Source: Cydia pomonella (lineage: Eukaryota; Arthropoda; Insecta; Lepidoptera; Tortricidae). Taken from it: a stretch of DNA of 64,000 nt. The stretch lies in NCBI RefSeq assembly GCF_033807575.1, contig NC_084727.1:7688001-7752000 (forward strand), read 5' to 3'. The translations under genes were made by a program, and so were the position numbers. Positions 35,601-50,600 of this stretch are shown here, in pieces. Position 1 is the stretch's first letter, and every line of letters starts with the position of its first letter. A model generated the notes under the pieces. That model did not search any database and was not told the origin of the DNA. It worked only from the letters and a program-made list of their open reading frames with translations.

Positions 35601-38600
35601 CTACAACTCGTTCCCCAGGACCCAGAAGGCTGAGTCCAGCGCATAGTCGGCTAACTCGTTAAACTCCAATGAGTCCAGGATCGGAAGGCCGTCTAGAGAC
35701 GTGTCGAGGGGCTCATGGGGGTCATGGGTCTTCAGGTGCGCCTCGAGGTTCTCGTTGCTGGTGAACTTGGCGTCACATTGGGTGCAGGTGTGTCTGTGAA
35801 CAATTACAATATTCATTGGAAAAGAAAAACTTATCGTGAGTTTCTAAAATTGCTAAATTTCTACATGGAAAAATGTAGGAAACTTCTCATATTTTCATAT
35901 TTTTCCACATCGCCTATTCAGAAAATGGCGGCACGCAATTTCCTACTTTTCCTCTCTTGAGACACAAATAACTATTTCGTCCCTGCTAGGAGGGATCAAA
36001 CTGGCACTTTTCTTCACTAGAACACTATTTGTTGATTTTTTCTTGCATTATTTAGCTTAATTAATATTTTGGAAATTAATCATTTCCTCAAGGGGTCCAC
36101 TGATTACCAGTTCGGCGGACGATATCGGCCTGTCAGTTATACGCGATTGTCAGCTTTTGCTAATAACTGACAGGCCGATATCGTCCGGCGAACTGGTAAT
36201 CAGTGGACCCCTTAAAATATGTGAAAAGCAATATGTATGAAAATATGCCTAATGGTAGCCAAATTATTTCCACCTTAGGGGTTAACATTTGAATTCCTCA
36301 GTATGCTCGGAATTCAACGTACGCCCTCGTCGGAAATATGTCATTTTTGCTCCCTTGTGACACAAGGTGAATGTAAGTGAATTTAAATTTTCTAAAATGT
36401 AAATTGCTTTGTTTCTTGTAATTTCCGAGAATTTTTCAATCTCTGCTCCAATTTTGCTGTAGGCTCGATACTTCACAGTGTAAAAATTAACAGTAAACCA
36501 ACGGTTTTAATGTTTGCGTAAATGCCGACACCGCACAAGAACACAGTAGGGTTGTCGCAGACTTATACAACTGCTTATAAGGATAGCTGGATAAAACAAT
36601 ATGGGCAGCTGTAAGTTAGTACCGAGCTACTAACAATAGCGATGCATGCAGCTCGGGTGCGCGCGGCCCACCCCTCGCCCTAGCAACCCGCACGATTGCC
36701 CTGTCTAGACGGCTTCGTCAAACGACTGTATTGTTTTATAGACAGTGCTAAGGTACTGTACTCTGTATCTGTAGGTATTTAAATAAAAGTAAACAAAATC
36801 TACCCTCAAATGGCTCCTTAAGCCAGTTGAGGGTAGATGAAAACATTACATGATCAAATATTGTAGGTTAAAGTCAGGTCGTTCAGTCACAGATCGAGAC
36901 GGTTTTTTCATGGGCGCCGGCAGCGGGGTGCAAGGGGGTGCACTTGCAGCCCCCTGGCAGGAAAGAAAATATATTATAAAATTACATGTTTTTTACGCGT
37001 TTGTTCTGCACCAGCATCAGAGCATCAATATAAGTCTGCAATGATTTTGAAATAATAACTGGGAACTATTGTAACACAAAAAAAATAAATTACTGCATCA
37101 ATTCTTCTATTCCATTTATTATGCACCTCCCTGAAAGTAATCCTGGCGGCGCCCATGGGTTTTTTATTTGGTTGATTAACCAATAAATGTAATAACTACC
37201 CGAAAATGTACAAATCTGTTAACTTTTATTTAAATACCTAAAGATACAGAGTATAGAAACTTACCTGTTATGCAGATTGACATGGAACTTCAGAGCCGTG
37301 TTGAAGAAGAACTTCTTGTCGCACACATGGCACTGGTACTTCAGCTCGCCGTCGCCGTGCTTGCTGGCGCGGTGCGCGGCCAGCTCGCGGCGCCGCGCGA
37401 AGCTGAAGGGGCAGTCCGCGCACTTGTGCGGCCGCGCCTCCAGGTGGACCGTGCGCACGTGCTTCGTCCTGTACGCTGGGGGAGCAGGGCCACATGCCAC
37501 ATACGAAGTGTAATTCGTATGCATACATCGTTGTTGTGGGAGCAACAACGATTAGACCAGCGGTTCCTAACCTGGGGGTAATTATCCCCGTGGGAGTAAA
37601 ACTGGTATTTCACGGGGGTAATAAGCTTAACCTATAAAAACTTAGACCTATAAAAAAACTATTAATGATTATTGGGAGGAGAGGTCAAATTAGGATCCCT
37701 AGTTAGTCTTAGGGGTGACAGGACTGAAAAAGTTAGGAACCACTGGATTAGACAGTACTGGAAGATTATGAAAAATAAACATTAGCTGGGTCCGCATTGA
37801 ACGATCATACGCGCGAGGCAATTTCCTCACGCACAATACGGCCAGTGTAGACGTGCCTTGGCCGAGGCGGCGCACTCGGGCGAGGAAAACCCGCGCGCCG
37901 CCACGACCGAGGCACGTCTACATATACTGGTCGTATTGTGCGTGAAGAATTGCCTCGCGCGTATGCTCGTTCTGTGTGGACCCGGCTAATAACAGACGTG
38001 ACACTCCTATCGAGAAATGCTTATGACGCTATGGGTATACACCGTGTTTTTATTGACGTTTAAGAAAACTAAATGGCGAAGTAATTTTCAAAAAAAAAAA
38101 AATTACATATAAAAAGTAATTCAATGTTCCATATAGTTTTGTTGTAACACGAGCATTACATTTAATTAAACCAAACAATTGAAAACTGTGACATACAATG
38201 TCATTTCAAACATCAATCGTCCGAGACAGTATTTACGTTTAGTAGCAAATGTACACACTCGTACTAAACACTAATCAATATGTAAACAGGCCCTAAGGTA
38301 AGTAAACACGCTCGTAAGGGCCTTATCATATAAATTTTTTTTATTGGTTATCTCCGAAATTGAGTTAATTAGAATACCGGTGTCTTTGAGAAAGTTACTT
38401 AATTTAAGCTCAGGAATGCACCCCTGCAATTAACGGAAATTAAAAAAAAACACGGTGTATATCATAATGATACATGTGGGTAGCTTGGTAAAGTGCGATA
38501 GGTACTGAATAAAAATTAATCACTCTTGGTCTAGCTATTTTGGTGGTTTTACTTAGATACCTGATCCCGAATACTACAATTAAGTATCATGCGTGAGGAA

Positions 38601-41600
38601 GTCAGCTCGGTCAAGTTTCGTTTAGTTCCTCGGCCCTCATGGACTATTCGTATTCTTCCTAGCGTTGGCCCAGCATATTGCCACGGCTCATGGGAGGCTG
38701 GAGTCCGCTTGACGACTAATCCCAAGATTTGGCGTAGGCACTAGTTATTACGAAAGCGACTGCCATCTGACCTTCCAACCCAGAGGGTAAAACTAGGCCT
38801 CGTTGGGATTAGTCCGGTTTCCTCACAACGACTAGTAAATATCAAATGATATTCCGTACATAAGTTCCGAAAAACTCATTGGTACGAGCCGGGGTTTGAA
38901 CCCGCGACCTCCGGATTTAAAGTTGCACGCTCTTACCGCTAGGCCACCAAGCGCTTCCTCCTCGCTTGTTCCTCGTGGACTATTGGCGCACAAATAGCAA
39001 GATTGTATAACGCAAAAGACAATCATAATTCATACGATTTCACATAACTTATAGTCCGTCAAACAACTTTGTCAGTAGAAAAAGGCGCGAATATCAAATT
39101 TTCTATTGGACGATAACCCTTCGCGCTTAAGTACTTTTTTTTCAATTGCCGCTTTTTTCTACTGAAGGCTTGACTCCACAACGCATAATAGCTTAACACC
39201 CAAAGATTACTTCCAATCTCCACGATGAGTACCAGGATTATATAAATCAAAGGAGCTTGCTATTAGCATAAGCGAACTTATTATCGCAATACTGCCTGCA
39301 CGTGCCGCAGTTTGAGGTACGTTTTAAAACACTATAGCTTCCAATATGACCACATAACTTCAAAATATTGTATGTGAGCCTATCAGAATGACTCCACAAC
39401 ACACCATGGCTTAAAAACCAAAAATACTACTACCAATCTTTTCGATGAGTACCAGGATCACATAAATCAAAGGAGCTTACCAGCATAAGCGAGCTTCTTG
39501 TCACAATACTGGCACGGGTGTCCGAGTCTACGTGCGCGGCCTGCATGTGCCGCAACCCGTTGACGTACGTTTTAAAATACTATGGCTTCCAGTATGGCCA
39601 CATAACTTCAAAATATTGTATGTGAGCCTATCAGAATGACTCCACAAAGAACATGACTTAAAAATTCTACTACCAATATTTTCGATGAGTACCAGGATCA
39701 CATACTTCAAAGGAGCTTACAGCAAACGCGAACTTCTTGTCACAATACTGGCACGGGTACTCGGTGACCGAGTCTCCGTGCGCGGCCTGTATGTGCCGCA
39801 ACCGGTTGACGTACGTTTTGAAATACCCAATATGACCACATAACTTCAAAATATTGTATATGAGCCCATCAGAATGACTCCACAACGCATCATGGCTGAA
39901 TATCCAAAGATAGTACAAACAATCTTTTCAAAAAGTACCAGGATCACATAAATCAAAGGAGCTTACCAGCATACGCGAACTTCTTGTCACAATACTGGCA
40001 CGGGTACTCGGTGACCGAGTCTCCGTGCGCGGCCTGCATGTGCCGCAGCCGCTTGAGGTACGTCTTGAAACGCTCGCCGCACTGCGCGCACTTGTACGGG
40101 TCGGTTTTGGTGTGTACGCGCCACATGTGTGCGTTGCGGGTGTTCACGTTGGTGAAAATCTAAAAATTGAAAATTTCGAATTGTGGTACTAACAGTCAAG
40201 TGTAAAAATATGGGTGTACACATCTTACTCAAAAATATGTCCCATAGCATCTTATTCCAGTATAATAAGAGCGTAGTACCATATTTATGAGACAATTCTC
40301 TCGATACATATTTTTGCAGCTGACTGTACAAGTCGATTTAATAATTATACAGGGTGAACGGTCTTGGTTACTAAACGTTGTAGGCATCTAGACATGGGAT
40401 AGCTTATTGCGAGTAAATTTATAATGAAATATACTTATTATCTGACGACCGGTCTGGCCTAGTGCGTAGTGACCCTGCCTACGAAGCCGATGGTCCCGGG
40501 TTCAAATCCTGGTAAGGGCATTTATTCGTGTGATAAGCATGGATATTTGTTCCTGAGTCATGGGTGCTTTCTATGTATTTAAGTATTTATAAATATTTAT
40601 ATATTATATATATCGTTGTCTAAGTACCCTCAACACAAGCCTTATTGAGCTTACTGTGGGACTTGGTCAATTTGTGTAATAATGTCCTAGAATATTTATT
40701 ATTTATTTAACTCATGACTAATAACTCCTTTTAACTTTTAAATGGATTAAAAAAACTCTCATTGTCATAATTTTTTTTTGCCTTACAATATAGACTGTCC
40801 TAAGGTTAAAATATAAATTTTCTATAAGCTGGTTAAGTCCTCAGAAATTACAGGATAACTTGGCAGGGAATAAAGAATTATTTAATTGAATTCATCATCA
40901 GTTAATACTCTTACTCATCAATCTACTTTCTCTTACTGTAAGACTCCATGGTAATATTCTTGGGAAGCAGCTACAGTCGAATCAGGTTATACGCGTGGAG
41001 TGGCAGGCTGTCGGCTCTCGACCGATTGTCATTTAAATTTGATTAATTGAAATAAAACCAAAATTCTAACAACATTAAAACGGCGTATGCCTTTTGAAGA
41101 ATTAAGATGGCGCGCGAGCACGCATGCGATTTAATTTACATTGCGGACTATTGCAAGTCAGCCATCCGACCAAAAAAAAAAAAAAAAATGTTAGTAAATT
41201 CTTAAAAATAATGTTAGTGCTTAAAAGCTAATAGAAGAAAAAACCGACCTTGTCACAATATTTACAGGCCTGCGACTCCTCAGCGTTATGCGTCTGATAT
41301 ACATGTGACCGCAGTCTCTGTTGACTTGCAAAAGCCATTCCACAGTCCCCGCACACATGGTCCGGGAAGTGCGCGTTCATGTGGACTCGTAGGGCCTTGT
41401 TCGTTTCGAACTGGGTGGTGCAAAGGGAGCACTGCGTCTGGCCCGGCTCGAGGGTGAATTTGGGCTTTTTGGCTGGAAATAATAAAATATTCTGTAAGTA
41501 GCTTTTTCACAAGTCAATACATTTACAGTGACATGAATTTAAAAAAAAATTATGATAAAAGCCTTGCTTCATTTTGGAAAATAGCCGATACTTTTCAAAC

Positions 41601-44600
41601 TGCTGAATCAGTTTTTATCAAATATAGCTAAGAACTGCCGCAAGGATACTCGCATTTACGTAAAAAAACCGCATCGGGATCGATCCATCCGTTTGAGAGC
41701 TATGATGCCACAGGCAGACATTACGAATTTAACAATGGAAGGCCAATGTGTATCAATGATGCAGTGAGTTAAATTGTGGTTCGTATGCCTAAGGACGAAA
41801 AAACCGCTCAAAATTGGCTGTTATCCCACAAAATATAGATGCTGCGCGTGTGCGCAAACTCATGATGCAAGATGGATACATATCACAAAATAAAAATCAT
41901 TTTTCCCTTGGACAACTGTTACCCTGGCAAGAGGGACACTAAAAAGTTGAGTCATCTTTATAACATAGCCAATTTCTTAACGTGGCAACACTTTACAGTA
42001 GCTGGCCAGTGTTGCCCTATTAGGAGGCAATGTTGCCTTTGTTTTCTTGGATAGAAAATGAAATTGTCGGGTATAGGCGTTAGTTTTCAAGCTGGCCTTT
42101 ACGAGCAGCAGTTACACACGTTAAATCATTTTCTATTGTAAGTAAAACCGCACGTGCATACTTGCATAAAAAAAAGCTTGGGTCACGTTAACCGGTTATT
42201 GTATTATTACTACTTCTGTAGAAATTGCAATAATATTTAGAATGAACTAATGAAAAAAAAGGGTGCGAGACTATGTGGTCCCTCTACAAGGCGAGTCGAA
42301 CGCTACGGAATCAGTCTAAAATGTCTCATCGAGATGTGTAACAAAGGAGCGCTATCGGAGAGACTTACACTGGTTTTTTAAGCATTGGACAATCCCGCGC
42401 TCAGGTGCCATTAGTTTTTTTTTTGCAGATGCGGTTTTCCTTACAATAGACAAAGCATTAGCCATAAGGGCCAGCTTGAAAACTAACGACTACCGTATAC
42501 TACCCTGCTGTAAAGAAGCACTAAAGAATTTATTGAAATTCAACAATCGCATTTGCAAGCAGAGGTTAGCTGTACAATGTGCAAGTTGCGGAATATCGTC
42601 AAAATGATGGAAAATCTCTGGAATATTTCAGGAAAACTTAACAGGAAACATAGGAAACTTTCATTTTGGATATGGAAAATTACAATTCTTATACAAAAAT
42701 ATGAGAAGTTGGCAATTATGGAAACTTTCCCACAGCACATCAGAGAGCCTACTGCAGACACCGAAGTTCGCAAATTACGGACATCTTTGTTAGTTTTGTT
42801 TAATTAGAGTGATAGAGAAAGATGCCTGTAAAAGTAATAGCACTAAATGTTCGCAGTTGCAAGCAGAGCAAATACATAAACCTTACCATTTTTTACTTTC
42901 TTTGGCTTTTTATTTTTCTCCTCTTGATCAGTACTTGGTGCATTCACCAAATTCCCTTCTATTGTTATGATTTTCTTACAAGCTTTCCCTACATCATCTT
43001 TTATATTATTTTCTACTTTATCAGAGTTTTCATGATTGATCTCTACAGTTTTCTTTTTCTTAGTCTTTCTTGGTTTCACTTTACTTTCAATATTGTTAGG
43101 CAAGTTTTCTTTAACAACTTCGTTTTTTCGTTGAGTTTTTTTCACTTTCTGCTCTGCCTCTTCCTTAGTGATGATGACATCATTTTCTAAATCAATCATA
43201 TAAGTATCAAGTTCGTTTGTTTCTTTATTTTCATTGATTTTGTCTAAGGTGTAAGATATTTGTCCGGTTTCTGGGTTGAGGACCGACTTGATGTCATAGT
43301 CGTTTTCAAATGTATGTTCGAAGTATTCAAGCTTGGAATATTCAGTTTCTTCTGCAACAGCATCTAGAAATCATTGATCAAAAAGTTGAGTTCCGGTTGA
43401 AGTTTATGTTATGAAGTATTTTTATGCATGTTAAACAGAAACAACGTACAGTGGCGACAAAAAATCTATCATATTGCTATTTTTATGCAGGCATTCATTT
43501 AAAAATTTGTGAAATTATTATTATTATTTATTATTATTATTTGGTTTAAGACAGGCAGCTGATGCTGGTACGTCTAAATCAGAGCTCACTACACGATTTC
43601 ACTGCTTAGATAGTCTGTCAAGATTGTTTTTAAATTGATTCACACTACAAGAGTTCACAACTTCAGAGGGTAATTTGTTCCAGGCATTTACTATTCGGTT
43701 TGCAATAAAGTTTTTGCTGATATTTGTTTTATGCTTTGTTGTTACTGTAGCATACTCTATAAACGCACCTGTCATAACATTCTTTGTAAATGCAACGTGC
43801 TGTAAAACCTTACCAAGTGTCACTATGACAGCCCCCCTCTTGCTTTATATCCCTGACACGGTACACAGCTCGCTATAATATTAATATTAATAATATTGTC
43901 ATATCTATAAGAAGACGTTATTAATAAATATCCGAAGACTTTCAAGTATCGTTTTATTGAAGATCATACATGGCGCAGCCGAAAAGGAGTCAAATTCAGG
44001 AAGATTAAACTGGATTGGATAAGATAACCTACAAATCGCTACTGAGTGCATATGTTCATTGAACAAAGACAAGTGAAGATTAAGAAGATTTTAACGAAAT
44101 GTTTGCCGTCGAATATAAAATGCCCGTGGGGCTCAATTTAGAAGATATCGAAAACTGCTGGCCGCAGTGGCAACGTTTCAAGCTATCTTTTCGCAACTTC
44201 GTGCTAGCGGCGGGGTTAGAAAGAATATCGGAAACAAGAAAAGCAGCAATACTTATTAACTGCGTTGGCCACGAAGCGCAAGAATTATATTTTAATGTTC
44301 TTAAAGTGGAAGGCAAGGACAAGCTAGAGGAGGTGATCGAAGTTTTCGACGACTACTTCAAGCCGAAACAAAATGAAATTATAAACAGATACAATCTTAA
44401 CAAGCGGAACCAAGAAGAGGGAGAAACATTTGATGCTTTTTACACAGCAATAAGAAAACTAGCGGAGAATTGCAACTTCGGGGACCAGAAAGAGAAGATT
44501 CTTCGGGACAAGATTGTTATTGGTGTTCGGGAGCAACGTATCCAACAGAAGCTACTTGAAATCAAGGATCTCACTTTGGAGAAGGCCATCGACATCTGCA

Positions 44601-47600
44601 GGTCTGCAGAGCTGTCCAGAGAATTTGTGAAGACGCTCAACAACCCGGAGGTGCATGCAGTTCAGACCGGCCGGGCAGCACAGCAGTCCAATAAAGCTAA
44701 GTATTTCAGTAATCATAAAAAGACTATGTCTCAAAATGTTAATATGGAGGGTCGTTATAATAGATGGTTTTATAACTGCAAAAAGTGTAACACCGAGCAT
44801 GGTCCTAAACAGTGTCCTGCTTATGGTAAGACTTGCTCGAGCTGTAACAGGCTGAATCATTTTAGTGTGGGTTGTACTTTTTATAAGAGACGGGTTGATA
44901 ACATTAATAACAATGACATTGAAGAAGCCTGTAACAATGTTCATGACTTATGACTGTCTAATAATATTACTTATGAGGTTTATTCCATAGATTTGGGTAA
45001 AAATGATTGGACTGAGACGCTCAGAGTAGAAAATAAAAATGTTTGTTTTAAATGTGACACCGGAGCTCAAATTAATGTGATCAGTGTCAGGGATTTTAGG
45101 AAAATTGTCAATGATGATTACAATTTCAAAATATCTGAGACGAGAGTAATAATTAAAGTCTTCGGGGGTGGGAAATTGTTCCCAATAGGTAAAGTCACAC
45201 TAAAAGTTTTTTCTAAAGCAGTTAAAAGTGATGAAGTCATGACTGAGTTTTTAATTGTCAAAGAAAGTGTCAGACCAATCTTAGGATTAGCCTCATTAGT
45301 AAAATTGAAGTTATTAAATAATACTAATATTGATTCAATTGAGACTGATCATATTGCCACTAATATTTTAAAAACTGATCTGGTAACTAATAATAATAGT
45401 AAAAACTGGGTAATTAATAAAAACATCGAACTATTTCAGGGTGTTGGAGAGTTCAAAACACCACTGCAACTGCGCATTCGACCTGACGCTGAGCCTGTGG
45501 TGAGACCTCCACGGAGGGTGCCCAACTCCCTGAAGCCGCGCCTCGCGGACAAACTGGCAGCTCTGGTGAAGCACAAAGTCATAGCTAAGGTAGACCACCC
45601 TAAAAGTTTTGTTAGCAATTTAGTCATAATTGAAAAAAAGAATGGTTCACTTAGAATTTGTTTAGACCCGAAGGATTTGAATCAAGTGCTAATAAGAGAG
45701 CACCATTTAATACCAACCTTAGATGAGATTGTGCCAAAATTAAGTAATAAGAAGATATTTTCTGTGCTCGACCTATCAGATGGGTTTTATAATATTAAAT
45801 TAACAGACAGCTCAAGTGACTTATGTACTTTTAATAGCCCGTTTGGCTGTTACAAATTTGTAAGGTGTCCGTTCGGGATCTCAGTAGCTCCTGAGGTATT
45901 CCAAAAATATAGCGAAACTGCCTTTGGTGACATCCCCGGAGTTATTGTTTATTGTGATGACCTTTTAATATGTGCTGACACTCAACAGGAACATGATGCA
46001 ATTTTAGACAAGGTGTTTAGTAGAGCCAGAGAACACAATGTTCGCTTTAATAAAGATAAATTTCAATATAAATTAAAGCAAGTAAAGTATTTTGGCCATA
46101 TTTTTTCAGAACAAGGCATGAAAATTGATCCAGATAGAGTCAGTGCTATTGTTAATATGAAAAGTCCTAATAATAAGAAGGAACTTCAAATTTTTCTCGG
46201 AATGGTCAATTATTTAAGAAAATTTATCCCACACTTGGCTAATATTGCAGCACCATTACAACTGTTATTGAAAAAAGATGTTGAATGGCTTTGGACAGAA
46301 ATTCATGAAGATGTATATACTAATATTAAAAATAAAATCAGTACAGCTCCGGTCCTTCAAAATTTTGATGATAATTTGCCCATAACTATACAGTGTGACG
46401 CATCCAAAGATGGACTTGGATGTTGTCTACTTCAAAATGGCAAACCGGTTTGCTTTGCTTCACGAAGTTTAACATCAGCTGAGCGTAACTTTTCACAGAT
46501 TGAAAAAGAACTCTTAAGTGTAACCTGGTCTACACGTAAATTTCATTATTACATATATGGACGTAAAGTGACAATACTTAATGATCACAAACCCCTAGAA
46601 AGTTTACTTAAGAAACATCTTCATGAAGTACCGTCGCCAAGGTTACAAAGATTGAAACTAAAACTATTAAGATATGACATAGAATTCAAATATTTACAAG
46701 GTAAATTTATGTACATTGCGGACTTACTATCACGCTCTTATCAATTGTCACAGGACACCGATGAGTCTTACATGTATGAAGTGATACATTGCATGGGCTT
46801 AGCACACAATTTAGAATGCTCTAAGGAACAAAAAACAGTATTAATAAATGAAAGTACCAATGATAACGAATTACAGATATTAAGAAATTTCATAACAAAT
46901 GGCTGGCCTACTCATAATAAGGATATTCCTGATGGTCTACATAGTTACCATAAATTAAGAGGTGAACTGACTATAGATAACTATTTGATATTTTTTAATA
47001 ATCGATTAATTGTTCCTAAAAGTTTGAGACAGTCATTCATTAAAACCTTACATGAAGGACACATCGGTGTGACAAAAATGAAGCAACTGGCGAGAAATTT
47101 ATATTATTGGCCACATATTGACTCTCATATTGAAGAATATGTTAAGCGTTGCTTTCCTTGTCAAACTTTTCAAAATAATAATGTTAAAGAGCCACTACTG
47201 TCGCACAACATACCTTGCTTACCATTTTATAAAATAGCTATTGATATTATGGATTTTAAAACAAAGAATTATTTAATAATTTATGACTACTATTCTAAAT
47301 GGTTGGACATCAAAAAGATAACAAATAAAAGTTCCAAGTCCATAATTGATGCACTGATAGAAATTTTTTCTAATTTTGGAATTCCGGCTGAAGTAGTATC
47401 TGACCATGTTCCATTTGACTCGAAGGAGTGTAAGGACTTTGCACAGGAGTGGGGATTTAAGTTCACATACACAAGTCCTAGGTATCCCCAATCGAATGGT
47501 ATGGCGGAAAAAGGAGTTCAGATTGCTAAAAAAATGTTATACAAATGCTTAGAAGATAAAAGTGATTACAGATTAGCTTTACTAAAGTATAGGGCTTCAC

Positions 47601-50600
47601 CCACATCTGGCACCAATGTCACTCCTAGTGAACTGGTAATGAATAGAAATTTAAAAACAAAGTTAATAGTTACTTCACAGTATTTACAACCAAAGACGAT
47701 CAAAAATGCAGAAAATATATTTAATAGAACTAGGAATAGTAATGTAATAAATTATAATAAGAGATCTAGAAATAAGCAACCATTTGTTGAGGGTCAAGAT
47801 GTGTGGTGGAAGAAGGATATTAATAAAAATGTATGGTTACAGGGTAACATAATCAAGTGTAATGGCATGAGGTCGTATGATCTCATAGATAAAAATAATG
47901 TTAAATATACGAGGACATCGTATCATATAAGGCCGGCATGATGACTTGGATGTTTCACCAGACCAGCCAAACAGTCACGGGGTTGGTCGAATGCGTAGTT
48001 TTAGGTTGCGTGTAATTAGTATAGTTTGTATATTATTTTAAGTCTCACTACCTTAATAGATAGCGAATGTCTTTGTTTTAAGGGGGAAGAAAAACCAATG
48101 TATGAGAGTAAACAACTTGTATTGCTAATTGTATAATATTAAAAAACGAAGTAATTGATAATTGTAAACTTATTTTCATTGAAAAGGGAAAGATGTAGCA
48201 TACTCTATAAACGCACCTGTCATAACATTCTTTGTAAATGCAACGTGCTGTAAAACCTTACCAAGTGTCACTATGACAGCCCCCCTCTTGCTTTATATCC
48301 CTGACACGGTACACAGCTCGCTATAATATTAATATTAATAATATTGTCATATCTATAAGAAGACGTTATTAATAAATATCCGAAGACTTTCAAGTATCGT
48401 TTTATTGAAGATCATACAGTTACTAGTTTAAGATAGTGTCCTCTTGTGCGCGTGTTTGGATTTCGAGTGAAGAGGTCGCTTAGTTCTGGACAGTCGTAGT
48501 ATCCGTGAATTATTTTGAACGTCTTGATCAAGTCGCCACGTTCACGCCTTTTTTGTAGTGTTGACAGGCCCAGCTTGACCAATCTTTCCTCATACGAAAG
48601 TGACTTTAACTGCGCGGGAATCTTAGTAAATCTACGCTGCACTCGCTCGATCATATCAATGTCTTTTTTGAAATATGGATTCCATATCTGAAAACCATAT
48701 TCCAGAATTGGTCTTATGTAGGTCTTATATATTTTAAGCATCGTTTCGGTGGTGAGAATACGAAAAGCTCTTCTATTTATTTATTTATTTATTTAATCTT
48801 TATTGCACAAAAGAAAACAATCTTATAGTACAAAAGGCGGACTTAATGCCACGAGGCATTCTCTACCAGTCAACCTTAAGGCTAAGCAGAGAGATTGAGA
48901 GCGGTGCTACAATTACAATAGCAAAACAAATCAAGCAAAAATACATGAAATAACATATACATACAAACATAATACACACATACATATATAAATAAATATG
49001 TATATATATATACATATATATAAATAAAGACGAAACATCTGAAGCTAATAAATAAATACATTAAGAATCTTTCATTCTGCTAGCAAAGAAAGCACGTAAT
49101 GATTTTTTGAAAGCGAACTTATTTGGCGCATTTTTGATGTAAAAAGGAAGTCCATTCCAAAGACGCGCCACCTGCACGGTGAACGAATTTGACATGAACC
49201 CAGTCCGGTGAAGAGGGATGGACAGAGACATATTGCCAGAAGAGCGAAGTTGACGGTCGCGGGTAACGCCATAATATTGAAAGAAGGATTTGAGGTATTC
49301 AGGAGAATGTGGGTCGTTAAGCACAGAAAAAAGAGTGGAAAGCAAGCGAATATTGCGTCGTTGACGAATGGGAAGCCAGCCAAGTTGTGCGCGAAAAGAA
49401 GAAACGTGATCATATTTGCGGAGGCAAAAAACGAAGCGAATGCAGTTATTAAGCAGGCGGTCCAATTTATCGAGCAACTCTTCGTTTAAGTCCGGATAAC
49501 ACACATCACCATAATCAATAATGGGCAGTATAAGGGTGTTAATTAGTGCAACTTTAGTTTTGATCGGTAAGAAGTGCTTCATTTTGTTGAGAGAATGAAG
49601 TGAGCCCATGACCTTACGGCTGATTTCAGTAACCTGTGCTCTCCAACTCAAGGTACTGTCTAAAAGCACACCCAGGTCTTTAACACTTTGACTAAATATT
49701 ATTGGGGAGCCGTTAAAGTTTACTGGTGCAAGTGCGTCCAAGTCTAGTTTAGTAAGCTGTTTGGAACTACCTATAACAATAGCTTGGCACTTAGACGGAT
49801 TTACAAAGAGGCCAAACCTCTCGGACCACTGCTGGATATGTAAAAGGTCTAGGTTTAGTTTACCAATGCAAGTTGGAACGTCAGTCACGGAGCACTGGTC
49901 GTAGAGTTGCAAGTCATCAGCATACAGATGGTAGGAACAGCGAAGGTCAGGTGTGATAAAATTAATAAAAGTAGAAAAAAGAAGTGGAGATAAGATACCT
50001 CCTTGAGGCACGCCAGTCGCCAGGTCACACCAGTCAGACAAAGACCGGTCAACTCGGACTGCCTGCTGGCGGCCTCGCAAGTAGGCAGCAAACCAGTTAA
50101 GGGCTATTTCAGAGACACTCATATGTTTGAGCAAGGCAAGGAGAATGTCATGGTCAACGGTATTAAACGCGTTAGAAAAGTCAATAAGAATAAGCACCGT
50201 GACCATTTGCCTCTCCATGCCTCGCCTGATGTCTTCTGTTACCTTGAGAAGCGCAGTACTGGTGCTATGACTTGGTCGGAAACCTGACTGCAAAGGGCTT
50301 AAAAGGTTATGCGAGTAAACGAAGACGGAAAGTTGTTTATGAACAACTGCCTCAGCTATTTTCGAGAGGAAAGGAAGAATTGAAATGGGCCGAAAGTTAC
50401 TGAGAGTGGTGGGATTACTAATTTTAGGCAGTGGAATCACAAATGCTTTACGCCAAAGAGAAGGGAATTCGCCAGTGGCCAGTGAAGTGTTGATAATGTC
50501 AGCAAGTACAGGAAGTACGCAGTCGAGGACCGACACAATCATGTAACGACTCACATCATCACAACCTACGGCTTTTGACTTGATAGCTTTAATAATGACC

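Larger units (their letters stand above)
43746..48418 (+). mobile_element. Ty3/gypsy LTR retrotransposon, apparently complete
   Basis: 4,673 bp with 225-bp LTRs (43746-43970, 48194-48418; TGTAGC…CATACA; no difference seen by eye) and the 5-bp duplication GTTAC (43741-43745, 48419-48423). Primer site TGGCGCAGCCG starts one base after the 5' LTR. A purine tract GAAAAGGGAAAGA precedes the 3' LTR. gag and pol are in one frame, separated by a single UGA. There is no env. Young insertion into an older LINE, antisense to the zinc-finger gene. Confidence 0.95.

Noticed and set aside
37270..37581. Plus-strand frames opposite the zinc-finger exon
   Set aside because: GC-rich exon shadow; the minus-strand frame has two perfect C2H2 fingers.
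38885..38960. A tRNA gene on the minus strand
   Set aside because: A and B boxes are present but the sequence continues into a known SINE body, and the cloverleaf does not close; same reasoning for the B boxes at 8975, 20950, 29610, 40500, 56150 and 56980.
42822..43190. 122-codon plus-strand hydrophobic frame
   Set aside because: It is the complement of the Lys/Glu-rich linker exon of the minus-strand zinc-finger gene; the phase-consistent exon is on minus.
43675..43878. Open frame overlapping the gypsy 5' LTR
   Set aside because: It spans the LTR boundary and is antisense to the real LINE frame.
44099..47941. Endogenous retrovirus with envelope (errantivirus)
   Set aside because: Nothing between the pol stop (47941) and the 3' LTR (48194) can encode an envelope protein; it is a plain Ty3/gypsy retrotransposon.
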